From assembly GCA_937958285.1 (NCBI GenBank), contig CALFXQ010000278.1:1-11342 (forward strand): a stretch of DNA of 11,342 nt, read 5' to 3'. The notes beneath the pieces are model-generated. The model worked only from the letters and a program-made list of their open reading frames with translations. It made no database searches and was not told the DNA's origin. This document shows, one piece after another, positions 5,244-11,342 of this stretch (the stretch's first letter is position 1; every line of letters begins with the position of its first letter). The translations under genes and the position numbers were made by a program. The stretch comes from an uncultured Fusibacter sp. Lineage in GTDB: Bacteria > Bacillota > Clostridia > Peptostreptococcales > Acidaminobacteraceae.

Positions 5244-5427
5244 ACAATTGAGAGATTTATCAGCTCAAGAGCTAAACAATAAGCTTATGGATCTTAAAGG
5301 TGAATTGTTTAACCTTCGCTTCCAACATGCGACAGGTCAATTGGATAATCCTCTTAAGATCAAGCACGTGAAACTCGATATCGCACGTGTGAGCACAGTA
5401 ATCAAAGAAAAGGGACTTCAAGCTTAG
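5233..5427 (+). CDS. rpmC: 50S ribosomal protein L29
   Basis: L29 (uL29) is a small two-helix protein next to L23 at the tunnel exit. The 64-residue product starts MKAKQLRDLSAQEL and contains the ELFNLRFQHATGQLDNP turn (about 27-43), the family hallmark, between its two long helices. The start chosen is ATG 5233, 11 nt inside rplP. A GTG 27 nt upstream is in frame but would add residues absent from the family. The ribosome binding site is weak (GAAGGTGGTG, 5217-5226) compared with the rest of the operon, so expression probably depends on coupling to rplP translation. Confidence 0.95.
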   Translation: MKAKQLRDLSAQELNNKLMDLKGELFNLRFQHATGQLDNPLKIKHVKLDIARVSTVIKEKGLQA

Positions 5428-5446
5428 ATAAAGGAGGTTCACGAAC

Positions 5447-5701
5447 GTGGAAAGAAACCGTAGAAAAGTAAAAGTTGGTCGTGTAGTAAGCGACAAGATG
5501 GATAAGACAATCGTTGTTGCTATTGAGGATTTTGTATCTCATCCGCTATACAGCAAACGTGTTAAAAGAACAGTGAAGTTCAAAGCACATGATGAGAACA
5601 ACGTCGCTGCTATAGGCGATAAAGTAAAGATCATGGAAACTCGCCCCCTCAGCCGCGACAAGCGTTGGAGACTTGTTGATGTCGTTGAGAAGGCGAAGTA
5701 G
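5447..5701 (+). CDS. rpsQ: 30S ribosomal protein S17
   Basis: S17 (uS17) is a primary 16S rRNA-binding protein with an OB fold. The 84 residues begin MERNRRKVKVGRVVSDKMDKTIVV and include the HPLYSKRVKRTVKFKAHDE segment (about 32-50) and the GDKVKIMETRPLSRDKRWRLV strand pair (about 57-77). Start is GTG 5447, with AAGGAGG 10 nt upstream. It closes the S10 block; only 18 nt separate it from rplN and no terminator is visible, so the spc block seems co-transcribed. The 13-nt sequence in front of its start recurs before rplE. Confidence 0.97.
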   Translation: MERNRRKVKVGRVVSDKMDKTIVVAIEDFVSHPLYSKRVKRTVKFKAHDENNVAAIGDKVKIMETRPLSRDKRWRLVDVVEKAK

Positions 5702-5719
5702 TCAGAGGGAGGCTTTCAT

Positions 5720-6088
5720 ATGATTCAACAAGAAACCAGATTAAAAGTTGCCGACAACTCAGGCGCAAAAGAATTATTGACGATCCGCGTTCTCGGCGGT
5801 TCTAAAAGAAAGTATGCTAATGTAGGCGACATCATCGTTTGTGCAGTCAAAAATGCAACGCCCGGTGGTGTTGTTAAAAAAGGCGATGTAGTTAAAGCAG
5901 TAGTCGTTCGCTCTGTACATGGTATCAGAAGACAAGACGGCACTACAGTTAAGTTTGACGACAATGCTGCAGTAATCATTAAGGCGGACTTGAACCCAGT
6001 CGGGACTCGCATCTTCGGACCTGTTACAAGAGAACTTAGAGATAAGAAATTTACTAAGATCGTTTCGTTAGCTCCGGAAGTTCTGTAA
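5720..6088 (+). CDS. rplN: 50S ribosomal protein L14
   Basis: L14 (uL14) lies at the subunit interface, forms an intersubunit bridge and is the docking site of the silencing factor RsfS. The product has 122 residues, the family's exact usual length. It starts MIQQETRLKVADNSGAKELL and carries the GDIIVCAVKNATPGGVVKKGDVVKAVVVR signature (about 36-64), the basic GIRRQDGT loop and the C-terminal FGPVTRELR helix region. ATG follows the ribosome binding site GAGGGAGG. It opens the spc block and is 17 nt from rplX. Confidence 0.98.
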   Translation: MIQQETRLKVADNSGAKELLTIRVLGGSKRKYANVGDIIVCAVKNATPGGVVKKGDVVKAVVVRSVHGIRRQDGTTVKFDDNAAVIIKADLNPVGTRIFGPVTRELRDKKFTKIVSLAPEVL

Positions 6089-6105
6089 TATCAGGAGGTT
6101 GAACA

Positions 6106-6414
6106 ATGCACGTTAAGAAAGGCGATACAGTAGTTATTACTACTGGCAAAGATAAAGGTAAAAAAGGTGTTGTCCTTATGGCTATGCCTAAAGCACAATG
6201 CGTCGTGGTAGAAGGCATCAACAAAGTTAAGAAGCACACGAAGCCAAACCCACGCATGCAAACTGGTGGCATTTTCGAAAAAGAAGCGCCCATTCATGCA
6301 TCAAATGTAATGATTTGGGATGAAAAAGCGAAATCAGGTTCACGTGTCCGCCACACAGTTAACAATGGTAAAAAAGTCCGAGTAGCCGTAAAATCTGGCG
6401 AAATCATCGACTAA
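6106..6414 (+). CDS. rplX: 50S ribosomal protein L24
   Basis: L24 (uL24) is an assembly initiator that binds the 5' end of 23S rRNA. The 102-residue product opens with a KOW motif (KKGDTVVITTGKDKGKKGVV, residues 4-23), followed by VVEGINKVKKHTKPN (about 35-49), the GGIFEKEAPIHASNVMI strand region, and a C-terminal extension typical of the bacterial protein. ATG 6106 is preceded by CAGGAGG with 7 nt spacing. The 26-nt gap to rplE contains a small hairpin with the rplE Shine-Dalgarno in its loop. Confidence 0.97.
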   Translation: MHVKKGDTVVITTGKDKGKKGVVLMAMPKAQCVVVEGINKVKKHTKPNPRMQTGGIFEKEAPIHASNVMIWDEKAKSGSRVRHTVNNGKKVRVAVKSGEIID

Positions 6415-6421
6415 TCCTAAT

Positions 6422-6437
6422 GTGAAGGGAGGTTCAC
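6422..6437 (+). promoter_or_regulatory. Hairpin presenting the rplE Shine-Dalgarno in its loop
   Basis: GTGAA (6422-6426) pairs with TTCAC (6433-6437), leaving GGGAGG (6427-6432) as the six-base loop. Three bases then separate the stem from the GTG start at 6441. The same arrangement, with different but still complementary stem bases, stands before rpsH. In E. coli the rplE start region is the binding site for the repressor S8; this small hairpin does not reproduce that site, so a link is only a guess. Confidence 0.45.
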
Positions 6438-6440
6438 GAA

Positions 6441-6980
6441 GTGGCTAGATTAAAAGAGAAGTATCTAAACGAAGTAAAAAAAGCACTTGTGGAAAAGTTC
6501 GATTACAAGAATGTAATGGAAATTCCTAAAATAGAGAAAATCACTGTGAACATGGGCTTGGGACAAGGTAAAGACAACCAGAAGTATATCCAAGCTGCAA
6601 TTGAAGAGTTGGGCACTATTACAGGCCAACGTCCAGTGCAAACTCGTGCAAAGAAGTCAGTTGCTAACTTTAAAGTAAGAGAAGGCATGACTGTCGGAGC
6701 GAAAGTAACACTTCGCGGCGAACAAATGTATGAGTTTCTCGATCGCCTTGTTTCTATCTCGTTACCACGCGTTCGCGACTTCAGAGGCGTGAGTGCTAAT
6801 GCGTTTGATGGCCGTGGTAACTACACACTCGGCGTCAAAGAGCAAATGATTTTCCCAGAAATCGAGTACGATAAAGTAGATGCTGTGCGCGGGATGGACA
6901 TCACATTCGTCACTACCGCTAAAACTGACGAAGAAGCGAAAGCGTTGCTTGCCTTTATGGGCATGCCCTTTAGCAAGTAG
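6441..6980 (+). CDS. rplE: 50S ribosomal protein L5
   Basis: L5 (uL5) binds 5S rRNA in the central protuberance and touches the P-site tRNA. The 179 residues match the family (179 in E. coli and Bacillus). Visible landmarks are PKIEKITVNMGLG (about 29-41), GQRPVQTRAKKSVANFKVREGMTVGAKVTLR (about 62-92) and the LPRVRDFRG segment (about 108-116), followed by NYTLGVKEQMIFPEI. Translation starts at GTG 6441, 8 nt after GGGAGG. In E. coli this is the gene at which S8 represses the spc operon. It is followed 15 nt later by rpsN. Confidence 0.98.
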   Translation: MARLKEKYLNEVKKALVEKFDYKNVMEIPKIEKITVNMGLGQGKDNQKYIQAAIEELGTITGQRPVQTRAKKSVANFKVREGMTVGAKVTLRGEQMYEFLDRLVSISLPRVRDFRGVSANAFDGRGNYTLGVKEQMIFPEIEYDKVDAVRGMDITFVTTAKTDEEAKALLAFMGMPFSK

Positions 6981-6995
6981 TAAGGAGGGAATTCC

Positions 6996-7181
6996 GTGGC
7001 AAAAAAAGCGATGATAATCAAACAAAGTAGAACACAGAAGTTTTCTACACGCGAATACAATAGATGCAAGCTTTGCGGCAGACCACATGCTTACTTGAGA
7101 AAGTTTGGCATTTGCCGTATCTGCTTCAGAGAATTGGCTTACAAAGGCCAAATCCCTGGCGTCAGAAAAGCTAGCTGGTAA
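6996..7181 (+). CDS. rpsN: 30S ribosomal protein S14, zinc-binding type
   Basis: S14 (uS14) of the short, zinc-dependent (C+) class, in the 30S head. The 61-residue product contains C24-x2-C27 and C40-x2-C43, the four zinc ligands, and the family sequences RCKLCGRPHAYLRKFGICR and FRELAYKGQIPGVRKASW. Low-zinc paralogues in other bacteria lack these cysteines and are longer (about 89-101 residues). Start is GTG 6996 with AAGGAGGG upstream. Its place between rplE and rpsH is conserved. The class of protein supports a Gram-positive origin. Some species keep a second zinc-free copy elsewhere; the window cannot show that. Confidence 0.97.
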   Translation: MAKKAMIIKQSRTQKFSTREYNRCKLCGRPHAYLRKFGICRICFRELAYKGQIPGVRKASW

Positions 7182-7184
7182 TAC

Positions 7185-7200
7185 TCGAAGGGAGGTTCGA
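7185..7200 (+). promoter_or_regulatory. Hairpin presenting the rpsH Shine-Dalgarno in its loop
   Basis: TCGAA (7185-7189) pairs with TTCGA (7196-7200), leaving GGGAGG (7190-7195) in the loop and three bases before the ATG at 7204. Loop sequence, stem length and distance to the start are identical to the rplE hairpin, while the two outer base pairs differ in a compensatory way. Such a loop would keep the Shine-Dalgarno accessible, or could be a protein-binding site; neither is shown. Confidence 0.45.
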
Positions 7201-7203
7201 AGA

Positions 7204-7599
7204 ATGACTTTCACAGATCCAATTGCAGATATGCTGACACGCATCCGCAACGCGAACACTGTTAAGCACGCGAGCGTTGACGTACCTGCATCAAATATGA
7301 AGAAGAGATTGGCAGAGATTCTTGCTGAAGAAGGCTTTATCAAAGGCTTTGACGTTATCGACGATGGCAAGCAAGGAATCATTCGTATTGAATTGAAATA
7401 CCATAACAACGACCGCGTTATCAGCGGCTTGAAGCGCATTTCAAAGCCAGGTCTTAGAGTTTATGCCAACAAAACTGAAGTTCCAAAAGTACTTGGTGGC
7501 CTCGGTATTGCAGTGATTTCCACTTCAACGGGCATAATCACTGACAAAGTAGCTAGAAAACTTGGCGTTGGTGGAGAAGTGATCTGCTACGTTTGGTAG
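7204..7599 (+). CDS. rpsH: 30S ribosomal protein S8
   Basis: S8 (uS8) is a primary binder of 16S rRNA helix 21 and, in E. coli, the translational repressor of the spc operon. The 131-residue product starts MTFTDPIADMLTRIRNAN, includes VDVPASNMKKRLAEILAEEGFI (about 26-47), and ends with the invariant STSTGIITDKVARKLGVGGEVICYVW region. The ATG at 7204 is chosen because TFTDPIADML is the conserved start. An in-frame ATG at 7105 lies inside rpsN and would add residues foreign to the family. Its ribosome binding site lies in a small hairpin loop. Confidence 0.98.
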   Translation: MTFTDPIADMLTRIRNANTVKHASVDVPASNMKKRLAEILAEEGFIKGFDVIDDGKQGIIRIELKYHNNDRVISGLKRISKPGLRVYANKTEVPKVLGGLGIAVISTSTGIITDKVARKLGVGGEVICYVW

Positions 7600-7624
7600 T
7601 CGATCTGAAAGCGGAGGAAATAGT

Positions 7625-8167
7625 ATGTCAAGAGTAGGAAGACTGCCAATTGATGTACCTCAAGGCGTTCAAATCACAGTGAATGAGGCAAACTTAGTTA
7701 CTGTAAAAGGCCCACTTGGTACATTGTCTGAGCAAATAGATCCAGCAATCACAGTGTCTGTAGAAGACAATGTGTGTTTAGTTACAAGACCTAACGACTT
7801 AAAGCGCAACAAGGCCCTTCATGGTCTTACACGCGCATTAGTATTTAATATGGTCGTTGGCGTTTCTAAGGGTTACGAGAAGAAATTGCAAATTATCGGT
7901 ACTGGTTACAGAGCTGCTAAGAACGGCAAAAACCTCGATCTTCAACTTGGTTTTTCACATCCTGTTTCTATGGAAGACCCTGAAGGCATCACTACTGAGG
8001 TACCTTCTCAAACTGAAATTCTCGTAAAAGGCATCAACAAGCAACTCGTGGGCAACTACGCTTCAAAAATCCGCGAGTGGAGAAAGCCAGAGCCATACAA
8101 AGGCAAAGGTATTCGTTACTTCAATGAGAACGTACGAAGAAAAGAAGGTAAAACCGGTAAAAAGTAA
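7625..8167 (+). CDS. rplF: 50S ribosomal protein L6
   Basis: L6 (uL6) sits near the sarcin-ricin loop and the factor-binding site. The 180 residues form the two related alpha/beta domains of the family. The start is MSRVGRLPIDVPQGVQITV and the first domain contains VKGPLGTLSEQI. The second domain carries the signature GTGYRAAKNGKNLDLQLGFSHPV (about 92-114), and the C terminus has KPEPYKGKGIRYFNENVRRKEGKTGKK. ATG is preceded by GCGGAGGAAA. It is 25 nt after rpsH and 14 nt before rplR. The length is usual (about 177-180). Confidence 0.98.
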   Translation: MSRVGRLPIDVPQGVQITVNEANLVTVKGPLGTLSEQIDPAITVSVEDNVCLVTRPNDLKRNKALHGLTRALVFNMVVGVSKGYEKKLQIIGTGYRAAKNGKNLDLQLGFSHPVSMEDPEGITTEVPSQTEILVKGINKQLVGNYASKIREWRKPEPYKGKGIRYFNENVRRKEGKTGKK

Positions 8168-8181
8168 AGGGGTGAAACGGA

Positions 8182-8544
8182 ATGTTTAAAAAGCCTATTA
8201 AAAACGTTAGCCGTAAAGCTCGTCACCTGCGCGTTCGTAAGAAAATTACGGGCACAGCTGAGATGCCAAGACTGAACGTTTATAGATCGAATGCAAATAT
8301 TTATGCTCAAATTATCGATGACATTAAGGGCGTTACATTGGTTTCTGCTTCTACAATTGATAAAGAGTTGAAAGTAGAAACAGGTAGCAATAAAGATGCT
8401 GCAAAATTAGTTGGCGAAGCAATTGCAAAGCGCGCGCTTGCTAATGGCATTGAAAATGTCGTGTTCGACAGAGGTGGCTATATCTTCCACGGTCGCGTGA
8501 AAGAACTTGCAGAAGCTGCTAGAGCTAACGGACTGAAATTTTAA
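8182..8544 (+). CDS. rplR: 50S ribosomal protein L18
   Basis: L18 (uL18) binds 5S rRNA together with L5 in the central protuberance. The 120-residue product has a basic N terminus (RKARHLRVRKKITGTAEMPRLNVYRSN, about 11-37) and the Rossmann-like core with IYAQIIDD. Further on are GSNKDAAKLVGEAIAKRAL and the C-terminal signature VFDRGGYIFHGRVKELAEAARANGLKF (about 94-120). The ribosome binding site is AAAGGGGTGA, slightly off the AGGAGG norm of its neighbours. It is followed by rpsE 13 nt downstream. Nothing unusual. Confidence 0.97.
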   Translation: MFKKPIKNVSRKARHLRVRKKITGTAEMPRLNVYRSNANIYAQIIDDIKGVTLVSASTIDKELKVETGSNKDAAKLVGEAIAKRALANGIENVVFDRGGYIFHGRVKELAEAARANGLKF

Positions 8545-8557
8545 GGGAGGTACATGA

Positions 8558-9064
8558 ATGAGCCGTCAAAGAATTGATGCCAAAAAGTTAGACCTCAAAG
8601 AACAGGTTATCAATATTAATCGCGTCACTAAAGTTGTTAAAGGTGGCCGTAACTTCAGATTCGCTGCTCTCGTCATTGTTGGCGATGGCAATGGCCACGT
8701 GGGCATGGGTACTGGTAAAGCATTAGAAGTACCCGATGCAATCCGCAAAGCTATCGAAGATGCAAAGAAAAATTTGATATTTGTTCCGCGCGTTGGTACT
8801 ACTGTACCGCATGAGGCACGTGGAAATTTTGGCGCAGGTAGCGTTTTAATCATGCCTGCAAAAGAAGGTACTGGTGTTATCGCAGGTGGTGCTGTTCGTG
8901 CGGTACTCGAACTCGCTGGCGTGCATGACGTTCGTGCAAAGTCTTTGGGAAGCAACAATCCAAAGAATATGGCTAGCGCTACACTCGCGGGATTAAAGAC
9001 TCTCAAGACAATTGAAAGCGTTGCTAAGGCACGTGGCAAATCTGTTGAAGAGCTTTTAGGATAG
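8558..9064 (+). CDS. rpsE: 30S ribosomal protein S5
   Basis: S5 (uS5) contributes to decoding accuracy and to the mRNA entry site. The 168 residues comprise the N-terminal double-stranded-RNA-binding domain with INRVTKVVKGGRNFRFAALVIVGD (about 20-43), including the loop KVVKGGR (25-31) where spectinomycin-resistance mutations occur in other bacteria. The C-terminal domain carries PAKEGTGVIAGGAVRAVLELAG (about 108-129) and GSNNPKNM. The spectinomycin loop looks wild type. ATG 8558 is used: an ATG four bases upstream is out of frame and soon stops. TAAGGGAGGT precedes it. It ends 12 nt before rpmD. Confidence 0.97.
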   Translation: MSRQRIDAKKLDLKEQVININRVTKVVKGGRNFRFAALVIVGDGNGHVGMGTGKALEVPDAIRKAIEDAKKNLIFVPRVGTTVPHEARGNFGAGSVLIMPAKEGTGVIAGGAVRAVLELAGVHDVRAKSLGSNNPKNMASATLAGLKTLKTIESVAKARGKSVEELLG

Positions 9065-9076
9065 GGGGTATAGACA

Positions 9077-9256
9077 ATGGCTAAGCTCCAAGTAAAATTG
9101 ACGAAGAGCACTATCGGTGCAATTCCAAAGCACAAAAAAACGGTCCAAGCACTGGGCCTCAGAAAACTTAATCAAGTAGTTGAACACAATGACAATCCTC
9201 AAATTAGAGGTATGATCAAGCAAGTGGTTCACTTGGTTGAGGTCAAAGAAGCATAG
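9077..9256 (+). CDS. rpmD: 50S ribosomal protein L30
   Basis: A 59-residue product, bacterial L30 (uL30), a small globular 23S rRNA-binding protein. It reads MAKLQVKLTKSTIGAIPKHK, then a segment with LGLRKLNQVVEHNDNPQIRGMI (about 26-47), matching the family's LGLRKxNxxVxxxDxPxxRGMI pattern, and ends in a beta strand (VVHLVEVKEA). The ATG is preceded by AGGGGGTA, a moderate ribosome binding site. It lies in the conserved position between rpsE and rplO with gaps of 12 and 15 nt. L30 is missing from some bacteria, so its presence is worth recording. Confidence 0.96.
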   Translation: MAKLQVKLTKSTIGAIPKHKKTVQALGLRKLNQVVEHNDNPQIRGMIKQVVHLVEVKEA

Positions 9257-9271
9257 GACGGAGGTGCACAT

Positions 9272-9715
9272 ATGAAGTTACATGAATTGAGACCTGCTGA
9301 AGGCTCTACTAAGTCTAGAAAAAGAGTTGGTCGCGGTACGGGCTCTGGCTTAGGCACCACTTCTGGTCGCGGTAATAACGGTCAAGGCCAACGCTCTGGT
9401 GGCGGCGTAAGACCAGGTTTTGAAGGTGGTCAAATGCCACTCTTCAGACGTTTGCCAAAGCGCGGTTTTAACAATCATCGCTTTGCTACTGTTTACACAG
9501 TAATTAACGTTGAAGATCTTAACCGATTAGAAGCAAACACTGAAATTACTCCAGAATACTTGTTGAGCATTGGATTTATCAGTGCATTCAATGATGGACT
9601 TAAAGTACTTGGAAATGGCACGCTGACAAAACCTTTCACTGTTAAAGCTCAAAAATTTACTCAGTCAGCAATCGAGAAGATAGAAGCGGCTGGAGGAAAG
9701 GCAGAGGTGATCTAA
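9272..9715 (+). CDS. rplO: 50S ribosomal protein L15
   Basis: L15 (uL15) is a 50S assembly protein with a long flexible glycine-rich N terminus that threads into 23S rRNA. The 147-residue product starts MKLHELRPAEGSTKSRKRVGRG and continues with GSGLGTTSGRGNNGQGQRSGGGVRPGFEGGQMPLFRRLPKRGFNN (about 24-68), all typical. The C-terminal globular domain ends with SAIEKIEAAGGKAEVI. ATG is preceded by ACGGAGGTG. The TAA stop (9713-9715) is directly followed by the TTG start of secY, whose ribosome binding site lies within the end of this gene, so the two are probably coupled. Confidence 0.98.
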   Translation: MKLHELRPAEGSTKSRKRVGRGTGSGLGTTSGRGNNGQGQRSGGGVRPGFEGGQMPLFRRLPKRGFNNHRFATVYTVINVEDLNRLEANTEITPEYLLSIGFISAFNDGLKVLGNGTLTKPFTVKAQKFTQSAIEKIEAAGGKAEVI

Positions 9716-10978
9716 TTGTTCTCAACGTTGAAGAATGCTTGGAATATTCCTGAATTACGAAAAAAAATCCTTTATACGTTATTGATGCTCATCATATTTC
9801 GATTAGGTGCCAATATACCGGTACCTGGAGTAGATGGAGACAAGCTTGCAGCGTTGTTTGCAAACGATGAAGGGCTATTTAGTATTTTCAATCTGATGTC
9901 AGGCGGTGCATTTGCGCAATTTACGCTATTTGCACTCGGTATCTCACCATACATTACAGCCTCAATCATTTTAAACTTACTTCAAATCGCTATTCCAAGC
10001 TTGGAACAATTAGCTAAGCAGGGTGAAGAAGGCCGCAAAAAGATCGTGCAAATGACACGATATGGCACTGTGGTTCTTGCGCTCATCCAGGGGATTGGTT
10101 TTTCAGTTGGTATCTACAGAAATGCCTTCATTAGCTTTGACTTCTTTCACGTTGCAGTCGCTGTGTTAACGCTCACTGCGGGTACAGCCTTTATGATGTA
10201 CCTAGGCGAGCACATCACAGAAAAGGGAATTGGCAACGGTATTTCGCTGTTTATCTTTGCAGGGATTATCGCGCGTTTCCCAGATGGCGTTGTGCAAACA
10301 ATCATGAACGTTATCAACAAGCAATTAAACGTCATCAGCCTACTTATTTTCGTTGTAATTGCGCTTCTAGTTATAGCTGGTGTCATTATGATTCAGCAGG
10401 GCACGCGCAAAATTCCTGTTCAATACGCTAAGCGTGTTGTAGGAAGAAAAATGTATGGTGGCCAAAATACGCATATTCCGCTTAAAGTTAATCAGGCGGG
10501 CGTTATTCCAGTCATCTTTGCCATCTCTATACTTGCTTTCCCGCAAACAATTGCTTCCTTTATGCCAGGTACAGGATTCGCTAATTTTATTAACACCTAC
10601 CTGACACAAAAGAGTATTGCATGGAGCTTGCTAGAATTTTTCCTAATCATATTCTTCACGTATTTTTATACTTCAGTTAGCTTCAATCCATTTGAAATTG
10701 CTGAAAACATGAAGAAAAATGGCGGATTTATTCCAGGGATTAGACCTGGCAGACCAACAGTAGATTACCTTCAACGATCAGTAAATCGTCTTACAATTGT
10801 AGGCGCACTGTTCTTAGGTTTCATCGCTGTTATGCCAAATTTTGTGTTGAACTTTACAGATATCTCATTTGCTCTCGGTGGCACTTCTCTACTAATCATA
10901 GTAGGTGTCGCGCTTGAAACAACAAAGCAAATCGAAGCGCAAATGGTGATGAGGAATTATCAGGGCTTCCTGAAGTAG
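9716..10978 (+). CDS. secY: Protein translocase channel subunit SecY
   Basis: SecY is the membrane channel of the Sec translocon, working with SecE, SecG and the ATPase SecA. The 420-residue protein has about ten hydrophobic segments, the first near residues 18-36. Both family signatures are present: the plug and second-helix region GGAFAQFTLFALGISPYITASII (about 63-85) and GEHITEKGIGNGISLFIFAGI (about 164-184). The cytoplasmic loop with GFIPGIRPGRPTVDYLQR lies near residues 337-354. It starts at TTG 9716, immediately after rplO, because the FSTLKNAWNIPELRKKI start is the family's and AGAGGTGAT stands just upstream. This is the only TTG start here. Position before adk is conserved in Gram-positive spc operons. 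Confidence 0.98.
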   Translation: MFSTLKNAWNIPELRKKILYTLLMLIIFRLGANIPVPGVDGDKLAALFANDEGLFSIFNLMSGGAFAQFTLFALGISPYITASIILNLLQIAIPSLEQLAKQGEEGRKKIVQMTRYGTVVLALIQGIGFSVGIYRNAFISFDFFHVAVAVLTLTAGTAFMMYLGEHITEKGIGNGISLFIFAGIIARFPDGVVQTIMNVINKQLNVISLLIFVVIALLVIAGVIMIQQGTRKIPVQYAKRVVGRKMYGGQNTHIPLKVNQAGVIPVIFAISILAFPQTIASFMPGTGFANFINTYLTQKSIAWSLLEFFLIIFFTYFYTSVSFNPFEIAENMKKNGGFIPGIRPGRPTVDYLQRSVNRLTIVGALFLGFIAVMPNFVLNFTDISFALGGTSLLIIVGVALETTKQIEAQMVMRNYQGFLK

Positions 10979-10984
10979 GTGACT

Positions 10985-11342
10985 ATGAGACTAATCTTAT
11001 TAGGACCTCCAGGCGCAGGCAAAGGCACTCAAGCGAGTGCCATATGCCAACGCTACCAGATTCCACATATATCCACAGGCGATATCTTTCGCAAGAATAT
11101 TAAAGAAGGAACTCCCCTTGGCGTTCAAGCTAAAAGCTATATCGATCGAGGAGAGCTCGTTCCTGACAGCTTAGTGGTAGATATTGTTGCTGACCGTTTG
11201 TTAGAACCCGATGCTCAAGTAGGCTTTCTACTCGATGGGTTCCCCAGAACAGTCTTTCAAGCAGATGCCTTAAAAGCGCTCCTTGAAAAGCGCGGTATTG
11301 CCATTAATGCAGTAGTTAACATTGTGGTTGATCCTAGTGTTT
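10985..11342 (+). CDS. adk: Adenylate kinase (partial, cut by the window end)
   Basis: Adenylate kinase converts ATP plus AMP to two ADP in the cytoplasm. The first 119 codons are present. The P-loop GPPGAGKGT occupies residues 7-15, the AMP-binding region starts ISTGDIFRKNIKEGTPLG (29-46), and the second AMP motif DGFPRT lies at 84-89. The segment LVPD (58-61) is also conserved. The LID domain, and any zinc site in it, lie beyond the window. ATG 10985 is 6 nt after the secY stop with TAGGTGA as a modest ribosome binding site. In Bacillota adk is usually followed by map, infA and rpmJ. Confidence 0.96.
   Translation, partial: MRLILLGPPGAGKGTQASAICQRYQIPHISTGDIFRKNIKEGTPLGVQAKSYIDRGELVPDSLVVDIVADRLLEPDAQVGFLLDGFPRTVFQADALKALLEKRGIAINAVVNIVVDPSV

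Noticed and set aside
7105..7203. Upstream in-frame ATG for rpsH inside rpsN
   Set aside because: It would add 33 residues that are an out-of-frame reading of rpsN; ATG 7204 has a correct ribosome binding site and the family start.
1..11342. A previously undescribed multigene system
   Set aside because: Every gene belongs to the conserved tuf, S10, spc, secY, adk order. There is no unknown gene, mobile element, repeat array or sign of insertion; the only candidates for novelty are regulatory RNA structures and small protein variations.

Overview
The window is the S10-spc ribosomal protein gene cluster of a low-to-moderate G+C Gram-positive bacterium, most likely a member of Clostridia (Bacillota). 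Four things point that way. The order is tuf, then rpsJ to rpsQ, rplN to rplO, secY and adk without a break. rpsN is the short zinc-ribbon form (two CxxC pairs). Nearly every gene has a strong AGGAGG-type ribosome binding site. GTG starts are frequent and secY starts with TTG. I cannot assign a genus from the sequence.

Layout: positions 1-92 hold the last codons of tuf (EF-Tu), followed by a strong intrinsic terminator (116-148). Positions 151-431 are non-coding. They carry an AT-rich region with an 18-bp perfect palindrome, a candidate sigma-A-type promoter (201-229), and a roughly 195-nt leader with several possible RNA stems, one of them terminator-like. From 432 on, all genes lie on the + strand and are closely packed: rpsJ, rplC, rplD, rplW, rplB, rpsS, rplV, rpsC, rplP, rpmC, rpsQ, rplN, rplX, rplE, rpsN, rpsH, rplF, rplR, rpsE, rpmD (short, 9077-9256), rplO, secY and the start of adk, which runs off the right edge. 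There is no convincing terminator after 432, and the S10 and spc blocks are only 18 nt apart, so they are probably one transcription unit.

The products are components of the 30S and 50S subunits, the SecY translocon channel and adenylate kinase. All the proteins look intact. S3 has a long basic tail with PQGxR repeats. L22 has an unusual sequence beside its tunnel-lining loop.

I see no mobile element, CRISPR array, tRNA, rRNA or unknown gene, and no new multigene system. What merits a second look is RNA-level: the S10 leader (two mutually exclusive folds), the 57-nt rplB-rpsS gap (two mutually exclusive 7-bp hairpins), the 91-nt rpsJ-rplC gap, and a matched pair of small hairpins that place the Shine-Dalgarno sequence in a loop in front of rplE and rpsH with identical geometry and compensatory stem changes. 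All of these are pairings read by eye, not computed folds.
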